Assembly (NCBI GenBank): GCA_013115135.1
Contig: JABANP010000161.1
Coordinates: 1 to 64,000 of the forward strand
Source: Perkinsus olseni
Taxonomy: Eukaryota; Perkinsozoa; Perkinsida; Perkinsidae
Reading direction: 5' to 3'
DNA: 64,000 nt
Made by a program: the position numbers and the translations under genes. Every line of letters starts with the position of its first letter. The first letter of the stretch is position 1. Shown here in pieces: positions 39,601 through 48,878 of this stretch. The notes beneath the pieces are model-generated. The model was not told the DNA's origin, ran no database searches, and saw only the letters and a program-made list of their open reading frames with translations.

Positions 39601-42600
39601 CACTGGGAGGACTGAGCCTCGTAAACCAGCGATAGTCGTGGGAGGTGGTCTCGCCGGATTCTCCGCTGCCAACACTATCTTGGAGCGCGGGGGCGAGGTT
39701 ATCCTTATCGATAAGTCTGCTTTCTGTGGTGGTAATTCCTCCAAGGCTACTTCCGGCATCAATGGCTCTTGCACTAAGACTCCAGAAGAGGCTCGGCGTC
39801 AAGGACTCCAACGAGCTTTTCGAGTTCGATTGCATGAAGGGTGGCTCCAAGAACCCTCAACTCATCAAGACTATGGTTGAGGCTTCCGGTCCTTCTGTCG
39901 AGTGGTTGATGGACAACTTCGATCTCGATCTTTCCCTTCTTGCTCGTATGGGTGGTCACTCTGTTGAGCGTACCCATCGTGGTAAGGAGCGTTTCCCTGG
40001 TATGACCATCACCTACGCCGAGATGCAGATGGCCGAGGCTATCTCGAAGGCCTTGCCTGAGAGGTGCCAGATTATGAACAAGGCCCGTGCTACGGAGCTG
40101 GTTCAGAATGACGAGGGTGATGTTACTGGAGTTAAGTACGTCAAGGATGGCCAAACTCATACTTTGGAAGGCCCTGTTATCTTGGCTACCGGCGGTTACG
40201 GTGCTGATTTCACTAAGGATGGTCTCCTCGCCAAGTATCGTCCCGACTTGCTCAAGTTGTCAACTACCAACGGTGAGCATTGCACTGGTGATGGCATCAA
40301 GATGGGTGTTAACGCTGGCGCTGATGTCGTCGATCTTGAGTGGGTACAGGTCCATCCTACTGGCCTCGTGAACCCCAAGGACCCCGACAGCAAGGTTAAG
40401 TTCTTGGCTGCTGAGGCTCTTCGTGGTGTTGGTGGTCTCTTGCTCGATGCTGACGGCCACCGGTTCTCCAATGAGCTCGGTCGTCGTGATTACGTCTCCG
40501 ACAAGATGTTCCACAACAAGGGTCCCTTCCGTCTCGTGTTGAACACTGCTTCCTCTAACGAGATGAAGTGGCATGTTGAGCACTACAAGGGCCGTGGCGT
40601 CATGAAGGAGTTCAACAGTGCTTACGATCTCGCTAAGGAGATGGGTATTCCTGCTTCTACCTTGGAGCAGACCTTCAAGGACTACAAGGAGGTTGCCAGT
40701 AAGCAGGAGGCGAATCCCGATGGTGGTGAGTATGATGCTTATCCTACCGGCAAGACCTTCGATAAGTTCGGCAAGAAGTTCTTCAAGAACTACGACTTCC
40801 AGATGAACGACCACTACAACGTCGCTATTGTCACTCCCCTTGTTCACTACTGTATGGGTGGTCTCAAGATTGATGAGCACGCTCATGTTATCAACAAGAG
40901 CGGTAAGCCTATCCGTGGTCTGTACGCTGCTGGTGAGCTCATGGGAGGTGTTCACGGAAACAATAGGTTGGGTGGTAACTCTCTATTGGATTGCGTCGCC
41001 TATGGTCGCATCTCTGGTAACAATCTCATCGACACCTTCTACCCTCAGTGCCATCGCGTGCCTCTGAAGGACCTTGAGGATGGTCGTACTGAGGCTCGTA
41101 AGCGTGTTATTGTTGTTGGTGGTGGTCTTGCTGGCTTCTCTGCTGCCAATACCGTTCTCGAGCACGGCGGGGAAGTCCTTCTCGTCGATAAGTCGGCCTT
41201 CTGTGGTGGCAATTCATCGAAGGCTACTTCCGGTATCAACGGTTCGGGTACCAAGACTCAAGCGAGACTTGGCGTTAAGGACTCCAACGAGCAGTTCGAG
41301 TTCGATTGCATGAAGGGTGGCTCCAAGAGCCCTGAGCTCATCAAGACAATGGTTGAGCATTCCGCTCCTTCGGTCGACTGGCTCATGGACACTTTCGGAT
41401 TGGATCTTTCCCTTCTTGCTCGTATGGGTGGTCACTCTGTTGAGCGTACCCATCGTGGTAAGGAGCGTTTCCCTGGTATGACCATTACCTATGCCGAGAT
41501 GCAGATGGCCGAGGCTATCTCTAAGGCTCATCCTGACAAGTGTCAGATCATTAACAAGGCGAGAGCAACTGAACTTGAGACTGATAACGACGGCAACGTC
41601 ATCGGTGTCAAGTACGAGAAGGACGGCAAGTCTTTCGTCGTTGATGGACCTGTCATCCTCGCCACCGGTGGTTACGGTGCTGATTTCACTAAGGACGGCC
41701 TCCTTGCCAAATATCGTCCCGACTTGCTTAAGTTGTCAACTACCAACGGTGAGCATTGCACTGGTGATGGCATCAAGATGGGTGTTAACGCTGGCGCTGA
41801 TGTCGTCGATCTTGAGTGGGTACAGGTCCATCCTACTGGTCTCGTGAACCCCAAGGACCCCGACAGCAAGGTTAAGTTCTTGGCTGCTGAGGCTCTTCGT
41901 GGTGTTGGTGGTCTCTTGCTCGATGCTGATGGCCATCGGTTCTCCAATGAGCTCGGTCGTCGTGATTACGTCTCCGACAAGATGTTCCACAACAAGGGTC
42001 CCTTCCGTCTCGTGTTGAACACTGCATCCTCTAACGAGATGAAGTGGCATGTTGAGCACTACAAGGGCCGTGGCGTCATGAAGGAGTTCAACAGTGCTTA
42101 CGATCTCGCTAAGGAGATGGGTATTCCTGCTTCTACCTTGGAGCAGACCTTCAAGGACTACAAGGAGGTTGCCAGTAAGCAGGAGGCGAATCCCGATGGT
42201 GGTGAGTATGATGCTTATCCTACCGGTAAGACCTTCGATAAGTTCGGCAAGAAGTTCTTCAAGAAGTACGACTTCCAGATGGACGACCACTACAACGTCG
42301 CTATTGTCACTCCCCTTGTTCACTACTGTATGGGTGGCCTCAAGATTGATACCGCTGGTCGCGTCATCAGCAAGGAGACGAAGAAGCCAATCCGCGGCCT
42401 CTATGCTGCTGGTGAGGTCATGGGAGGTGTCCACGGTAACAACCGTTTGGGTGGCAACTCTCTTCTCGACTGCGTCGTCTTTGGTCGGTTGACTGCTGAT
42501 AATGCTTGTGAGGATCTTCTCGGTCTTAAGAAGAGTATGTCCTTGCCTGCTCTTGCTAAGGCACCTGCTAGTGCACCCAAGAAGTCTGCCCCGGCCAAGG

Positions 42601-45392
42601 TCGCTGCTGCTGCTGCTCCTGCCCCTGCTGCACACGGTTACACGAAGGAGGAAGTGGCGAAGCATCATACTGAGAATGATTGCTGGGTCATCATCAACGG
42701 TGAAGTGTTGAATGTCACGCATTTCCTTCCTGAGCATCCTGGTGGCAAGCTCGCTATCATGACCTTCGCGGGTAAGGACGCTTCCAAGGAGTTCAACATG
42801 ATTCATCCTTCGGACGTTGTTGAGAAGTACGCCCCTGATGCCATGATTGGTCCAGTAGTTGACAAGGCTACTGCTGCCGCTGCTGCCGCCGCTCCCGCTG
42901 CACCTGCTGTAGCGACGTCTGCTCCGGCCGCTTCTGCTGCTCCTGCTGGAAAGTCGTACACCATGGAGGAAATCTCCAAGCACAACTCTCGCGAGTCGTG
43001 CTGGGTTGTCATCGACGGTGAGGTCTTGGATGTAACAGGTTTCTTGCCTGACCACCCTGGTGGAGATATCTCTATTCTCAACTATGGTGGTAAGGACGCT
43101 ACTGCGCCGTTCCACGATATCCATCCGGCTGGTATCATCCAGAAGTACTGTCCTGATGCTGTCATTGGCGTGGTCGGAAACGGCTCTGCTCCTGCCACTG
43201 CCGCCGCAGCTTCGGCTCCTGCAGCTGCTCCCGCTATGCCTGGGTACACTATTGACGAGGTCGCCGAGCACCACACCGAGGGTGATTGCTGGGTTGTTGT
43301 CAACGGTAAGGTCCTGGATGTCACGCATTTCCTTCCTGAGCATCCTGGTGGAAAGCTCGCCATCATGACCTTCGCTGGTAAGGATGCCACAAAGGAGTTC
43401 AACATGATTCATCCTCCGGATGTTGTCGAGAAATATGCTCCTGATGCCATCCTTGGTCCACTGGTTGACAAGGCAACCGCTGCCGCTGCACCTGCACCTA
43501 CTGCTGCCGCCGCTCCGAGTGTAACAGCCCCTTCTACTGATGGTCGCAAGTCTTACACTATGGAGGAAATCTCCAAGCACAACTCTCGCGAGTCGTGCTG
43601 GGTTGTCATCGACGGTGAGGTCTTGGATGTAACAGGTTTCTTGCCCGATCATCCTGGTGGAGATATCTCTATTCTCAACTATGGTGGTAAGGACGCTACT
43701 GCGCCGTTCCACGATATCCATCCTGCTGGAATCATCCAGAAGTACTGTCCTGATGCTGTCATCGGTGTGGTCGGAAACGGCTCTGCTCCTGCCGCTGCCC
43801 CAGCTTCGGCTCCTGCAGCTGCTACTGCTCCTGCTCCTGCTACGCCTGGTTACACTATGGACGAGGTCGCCAAGCACAACACCGAGAGTGATTGCTGGGT
43901 TGCCCTCAACGGTCAGGTGTTGAACGTCACCAACTTCCTTCCTGAGCATCCTGGTGGAAAGCTCGCCATCATGACCTTTGCGGGTAAGGACGCTTCCAAG
44001 GAGTTCAACATGATTCATCCTCCGGATGTTGTTGAGAAGTACGCTTCCGACTGTATTCTCGGACCCGTTGTTGAGGGTAAGGCTGCACCGGCTCCGGCTG
44101 CTCCGGCCGCTTCGAAGCCCGCGCCTGCGCCTGCTGCTTCCACGCCTGCGCCTGCTCCCACTACTGCTGCTTCCACGCCTGCGCCTACTCCTGCAGCTGC
44201 TCCTGCTGCTTCCGCTCCCGCTAATGGTATCACCATGGAGGAAGTGGCGAAGCATACGACCGAGGATGATTGCTGGGTTGTTATCAATGGTGAGGTGCTC
44301 GATGTTACCGACTTCCTCCCCAAGCATCCTGGTGGAAAGATGGCTATTCTTACTTTCGCGGGTAAGGATGCCTCTAAGGAGTTCAACATGATTCATCCCG
44401 CTGGTGTCATTGAGAAGTACGCTCCTGATGCTACTCTTGGCCCACTTGTCAAGAAGGCTGCGGGCCCTGCTGCCGCTGGTAGTGACTTGGCTCAACCTCT
44501 CCTGGCTGATCAGTTCGAGTCCAAGGCTCTCACTGAACAGTGGTGGGGTGAGGACCGCAACAAGGCTGATATGTTCGGACCATTGGGACCTTCTGTTACC
44601 TCCTATGTCATCTCTCTCTGTTACATGATCTGGATGTTCGTCATTGATACTCTCAAGACTATCTTCAGCATCAAGAATTACAAGGTCTTGTCCGATAAGT
44701 CTGGATTGGAGCGTTCTGCCATCTTCATCATGGTCTTCGTCACCATTCATGCTCTTGGTAACATCAACCTGTTGATCAGTGATAGGAGCTTCGAAGGTTA
44801 TGCCTACCTCCTGAACCATCCTTGTCCGTGGAGCACACTATTCCTCCCTGTCGAGATTTATCTCTTGCTCGCTGGACTGTTGCATGTTGTTGTCGCCACC
44901 GATCGTACATTCAAGTTCAAGACTATGAACTCGTCTGTCCGTGACTTGGAGATGGCTATATCTGGTGGCATTCTTCTTGTCTTCCTTATTGTCCATCTTC
45001 TTCAATTCCGTCTCATCTCTGAAGCTAATTGCCCTCAGTACTGGATGCGTGATAACTGGTTCCCTTGCGCCGATGACGACACGAGCTGCCCCATCATCCA
45101 CTTCAAGGATCTCTACAAGATGGCCTTCAAGATCTTCGAGAGTTTCGGTTGGGTATGCTTCTATCTCGTCGGTGTCATATGTTTCTTCATTCATATGAAG
45201 AGTGGTCTCAGCCGTGTCATCATGACTAACAATAACATCCCGAGGAAGTATAAGGGCACTACCCAATTCTGGGGATCTGTTATGGCTTGGGTGCTCTTCA
45301 TCCTTTACCTTATTTATCCTCTCTTCGCTTACTTCAACCCCGTCAAGGACTGGGCTGCGTATGATGCGAAGCAGATTCGTCCAGAGGCCTAA
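36647..45392 (+). CDS. Giant fumarate reductase fusion, copy 2: four flavoprotein modules, six cytochrome b5 domains, cytochrome b; one-base frameshift
   Basis: The start MSETSCNQVIVVGGG replaces the first residues of copy 1. Flavin modules begin near 36671, 38153, 39630 and 41105 with the same active-site motifs. In module 3 one extra T at about 39781 (ACTAAGACTCCAGAAG where copy 1 has ACTAAGACCCAGAAG) shifts the frame. The first frame stops at 39880, and the correct frame resumes and runs to 45392. Allowing for that base, the length is 2,914 codons, exactly two b5 domains longer than copy 1. b5 domains start near 42636, 42955, 43243, 43550, 43848 and 44227, and the fourth is almost a copy of the second. 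The membrane domain matches copy 1. The shift may be a sequencing or assembly error or a genuine pseudogenising mutation. The otherwise intact remaining 5.6 kb argues for an error or a very recent event. Confidence 0.85.
39781..39781 (+). other. Single-base insertion (frameshift) in copy 2
   Basis: Compared with copy 1 at about 30380, copy 2 has an additional T within CTAAGACTCCAGAAG. It breaks module 3 shortly after the GGNSSKATSGING motif. Confidence 0.85.
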
Positions 45393-45664
45393 GAAGGCTG
45401 TATTTATTCATCCCGGCTCTCAAGTCGGTAGTTTATATCTTTAGTGTTCAAGTGTTGTCTACGCAATCCTGATGCATTGTGTTGCAGCAGAGTCGGGAAA
45501 GGGGGCTTGACGATGTAACTGTGCGATGTCGACCATTGTAAATTATAAAATGCGAGTGGCAGATACAGTGACGCTCGACGAGGGTTAGCGACTCACAACT
45601 TGTAACACAGAACTGCTGGACACAACATGATGCAGTCTATCAAATCTTTCGCACCATGCGGAGC

Positions 45665-46123
45665 TCATTCACCTTCTGACGGCTTCAAAGCTTCTAGTTG
45701 CGCCACAAGGTCGTCGACCTGATGTGAGGAAGAGAGGGATCGTCTGATGCCTGCCTCTGTCCTCACCTGCTGCTGGAGGTCGGCGTTTCTTCTCTTAAGA
45801 TCCTCATTTTCTGCTTTTAGCTCGTCAACGTCGATCCCAGCAGGAGCGCCCAAATACTTCTTAATGTAGTCTATACCGTCAGATGGTCTGAGCCATGACA
45901 GGTAACGTAACACGGGAAGCCGAGCCTGCCGGTTTGGCAGCTAGCGGAGACGGAACAAGACCTCACGATAGCTGATCGTGCAGCCTACGATGAGGTGTTG
46001 GAGTTACCTATCGGGTTCCTCGTAGAGGCCCACCAAAACGCGAGTGAGCTGACTGACGACCCCGGTCTTCTCCAAGTATTTGCGGAACTCGTCCTTCTGG
46101 GCGTCAACGGTGCCGAGGCTCAT
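45665..46123 (-). CDS. MYCBP (AMY-1)-like protein, two exons
   Basis: Exon 1 (46123-46008) encodes MSLGTVDAQKDEFRKYLEKT then GVVSQLTRVLVGLYEEPDR. A 120-nt GT-AG intron (46007-45888) follows. Exon 2 (45887-45665) encodes PSDGIDYIKKYLGAPAG and a C-terminal leucine-zipper-like helix (ELKAENEDLKRRNADLQQQV). The two exons sum to 339 nt, giving 112 aa, close to the roughly 100 aa of the family. The family is a small c-Myc/AKAP-binding protein in animals and a ciliary or axonemal component in many protists. In an organism without Myc the ciliary role is the more likely inference. Confidence 0.85.
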
Positions 46124-46206
46124 TGAATATCGATAGTGCTGCTAAGATCGCACCGGCCACATCCGGCATGCATTGACAAACTCAACATCGAAGCCGTGAA
46201 TATGGC

Positions 46207-47192
46207 TCACGTTACTGATTTTCCCCGACTTCTCAGTCGGCATCGATCTCTGGCAGCTTCCAGTCGGGCTTCGCTCTCTCGTGTCATCCTCCTCGCTTGC
46301 ATCTGTCGATCGTACATTGATATCGGTGCTGGGCACTCACGCGCCACATGAGGCGGAAGATACTTCTGAACATTGAAATGGCTGCGTTCGCTTGAACTAC
46401 GCAAATAGACCATTACCTGAGCTGCAGCATGGAGCGAATCCGCTCGGGCCTGCGCCTCTCCTCTTCGAGGAAGCTTCTTCGGCGGTACAGCCCACCCAGG
46501 TGCGGCTTCCGGCTCTTCTCGCGGAGTTCGTCGGAAAAGCTCCAGCAGTTCGGGCCAATCCACCTGACACACAATTGTTCACACTCCTCACGCCAGTTCC
46601 GCCTACGAAGTTGGCACTGAGGTCCTCGAGCTGCTTGTCTGAAAGTTTGCGTAACATGTCTCGGGCTCGATCGTATTCGGCCGTGTAAATCTTCCTAGCC
46701 GCAGCAGGCCCACTCTGTGACGCCTCCTAAGCAAGAGGGTTGGTGCTATGCCAACACATACGGCGATCTCACTCTCGATGGCGTTGCCGCCGCTGCGACA
46801 GGCTCAGTCTTGGGAGTGCTGCTCGCAGCGGTGAATGGACTCGGAGAGCCCTGCGCTGTTTCCGAGTCTGGGGTATAGGCCATGTCCATAGACTCGGGCT
46901 CAGCAGGGATATCGCAGCTGTTATACCTCGGGTTGGGATTCAAGGAACAGAACCTTAAGGCACATCTCGAGCGCGCTTGCCGCTAGCTGCTTTCTCACCA
47001 TCTCTGCGGAAGATGTTCTGCGCTAGAGATTCTCCTCCACTTCTTGCACTTATCGCACTGGACCCAGGTGAGGATCTCACGGGCGACAGCTGCGCTACCC
47101 TCCGGCGAGGAGAGGCTAGTAGAAGGCCCATCGGGCGTTTGGGCTGACCGCCGTCCCGACCGGGTTGACCGAGATTCCGACGGTACAGACAT
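46207..47192 (-). CDS. CW-type zinc finger protein
   Basis: The ATG at 47192 starts MSVPSESRSTRSGRR. The CW domain begins TWVQCDKCKKWRRI. A GT-AG intron (GTGAGA..CTTAAG, about 46999-46956) then joins QRW to FCSLNPNPRYNSC, which completes the four zinc Cys and the conserved Trp. Later exons read RKLSDKQLEDLSANFVGG. A candidate 28-nt intron (46564-46591) leads to VDWPELLELFRR and an Arg/Glu-rich helical C-terminus ending RSRGKSVT. CW domains bind methylated histone H3K4 in other eukaryotes, so a chromatin role is inferred. The stop lies 84 bp upstream of the MYCBP-like start. Confidence 0.75.
46564..46591 (-). other. Candidate 28-nt intron in the CW gene
   Basis: On the minus strand it starts GTGAGG and ends GTGTGTCAG. 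Its length is not a multiple of three. Splicing joins NFVGG to VDWPELLELFRR, whereas read-through leads to a low-complexity frame and a stop. Confidence 0.5.
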
Positions 47193-47213
47193 GGGACACG
47201 AACTACAACGAAC

Positions 47214-48374
47214 TCACCGCTGGAGCCTCCCGAACCGGTCTGATTGAAGCACTGTAAAGCAACCTTGGCGTAATGAACAGCAGTGTATAGTCATGTTGAC
47301 ACGTCCAGCGAGTGGACTACCGATAGTGCTACGAATACTAAACTGTACATGATCAACAGCGCTATGCCGGCACCGCGAGTAAGCGCTCCGGTTTACACGC
47401 CATGAGATCACGAACGTGGCCAAGAAGGCTAATAAAGACCATTGAAGAGCCGCCAGAGCTGCCTGCAGAAAGAGAGGATGGCCCTGGAATAACGGTGGTT
47501 GTATCGTCCACACGAGGCCGAGTCCGAGACCGATGTTGGCTACTTGCGCGCCCAAAGCGTTGCTCATTGCCATTGAAGATTCTGACATACTTGCCAGGCG
47601 GAGAGCATTGGATATGTCTGGGAGCTCAGCTGTGAGGGAGACCACGAACATCGCCACGAAGCCAGGGTGACCGGTCACCCAACCGTCAACCACTCGGGTG
47701 AGGATGAATGCACTAGTGCTCATCCAAACGACTGAGACGATGCAGCCAAGCCATTGATGGGCAGAGTTGTCCATGGGAGATATCGAGTTCAGCGACGCCT
47801 CCACCGGCCAAGCAACGAATGACGCTACCGCCATCACGGTGCCATTATCGTCTCCTGGCAAATCTGACAAACCACTGATAGTCACGTGCGAAACAGCAGT
47901 GCACCCTGAGCAGGTCGACCCGGCTGAATCGTCCAAGTGACGACCATCGGGAAGTAACAGTAGCGGATCTTCCTCATCACTACAGGAAGCCTCCTTGGTT
48001 AACGTTGAGGCATAGATCGCATAGACGGCGACCATGGCCGCGGCTGCAAGCCTCAGCCAGAGCACGCTCTGCAGGATAGTAGTGCCAGACAGTATTACTA
48101 TTAGAACGAAGTAATAACGAACCTCTCGAAACAACGGCTCCACTTGGAGGACGATAGGTTGGGTTGATCGCAGACTCATTAGGCCAGGGATGAGCAGGCA
48201 GGCAATGACTCCAGAACCGAGCATAACGCAGACAGCGAGGACGGTGCCGCGCTGAGTGCCTGCCATTGATGCTACAACGCTGACGGTGATCTCGGGGCCG
48301 GCAGTTGCGATTGATAAGAACGAGGCACCGGCGACGTCCTTCGGGATCTTCCACTTCTCGCACAGGCTCACCAC
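47214..48374 (-). CDS. Cation/Ca2+ exchanger of the NCKX/CCX type (5' exon unresolved)
   Basis: The frame encodes about ten hydrophobic segments. The alpha-1 repeat is KDVAGASFLSIATAGPEITV and the alpha-2 repeat includes SLTAELPDISNALRLA and SNALGAQVANIGLGLGL, between which lies an acidic/Ser-rich cytosolic loop (EASCSDEEDPLLLL). The signature Gly-Ala-Ser/Pro-Glu pattern of the Na/Ca exchanger superfamily is present but diverged. The family exports Ca2+ against Na+ (with K+ in NCKX). The frame has no good Met near its start. Upstream minus-strand sequence to about 48540 includes SYLTGIIYLQRSAQ and probably holds an earlier exon after an intron ending CGTTTTGCAG. The end lies 21 bp before the CW gene start, so the genes are closely packed. 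Confidence 0.7.
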   Translation of the reverse strand: MVSLCEKWKIPKDVAGASFLSIATAGPEITVSVVASMAGTQRGTVLAVCVMLGSGVIACLLIPGLMSLRSTQPIVLQVEPLFREVRYYFVLIVILSGTTILQSVLWLRLAAAAMVAVYAIYASTLTKEASCSDEEDPLLLLPDGRHLDDSAGSTCSGCTAVSHVTISGLSDLPGDDNGTVMAVASFVAWPVEASLNSISPMDNSAHQWLGCIVSVVWMSTSAFILTRVVDGWVTGHPGFVAMFVVSLTAELPDISNALRLASMSESSMAMSNALGAQVANIGLGLGLVWTIQPPLFQGHPLFLQAALAALQWSLLAFLATFVISWRVNRSAYSRCRHSAVDHVQFSIRSTIGSPLAGRVNMTIHCCSLRQGCFTVLQSDRFGRLQR

Positions 48375-48878
48375 GCTGCAAAAACGATCGTGAGAAAAGA
48401 TGATAGAGACTCAGCCGACCCCGCCACACTACTTTCGGCAAAGATGTTTGGAAGACACTGCAAGGCCACACGTCGCGGCAACGGCTGCGCAGATCTCTGC
48501 AGGTAGATGATACCGGTAAGGTAGGACATTGCTAAACATAGTTCTGAACTTCACCTCCTTTGCGATGATTCCTTCACTTGCCCATCTTGCTGTGCTTGAA
48601 CTTCCTCAACGGCACTTCTCTACCGTGGCTGACCATCGCGTTCAGCATTGCTCGGTGGTTTCTCTGAAACACTGGGCTCCAGTGGCTGGAGAGGTGTAAT
48701 GGTCCTTCAATGGTTCAATATTCGACGGCAATAATCGATCCCATGATCGGTCTGTACATGTTGTTAAAGTCTATCCTAGTGAGCTGAGTGGGCCCCAGTT
48801 CTTGTTCTTGCTGGGTCATGCTGCGTGCACACAAGAATCTTCAAAGTACGTTACTCGCCTTTTAGTTGCTCTCCCAGG
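48375..48878. other. Divergent promoter region with probable 5' exon of the exchanger
   Basis: The minus-strand part (about 48540-48400) probably contains an N-terminal exon of the exchanger. The rest separates it from the plus-strand RMC1 gene. No other feature is seen. Confidence 0.35.

Larger units (their letters stand above)
27240..45392 (+). repeat. Tandem duplication of the giant reductase gene
   Basis: The genes at 27240-35396 and 36647-45392 are nearly identical at nucleotide level over the flavin modules, b5 domains and membrane domain. Differences are scattered single bases, two extra b5 domains in copy 2 and one frameshifting base. The 1.25-kb spacer is not similar to the upstream region of copy 1 apart from the short T-rich tract before the ATG. 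Confidence 0.9.

Noticed and set aside
41736..44819. 1,027-codon antisense frame across copy 2
   Set aside because: Same cause as in copy 1; it tracks the sense repeats and has no domain of its own.
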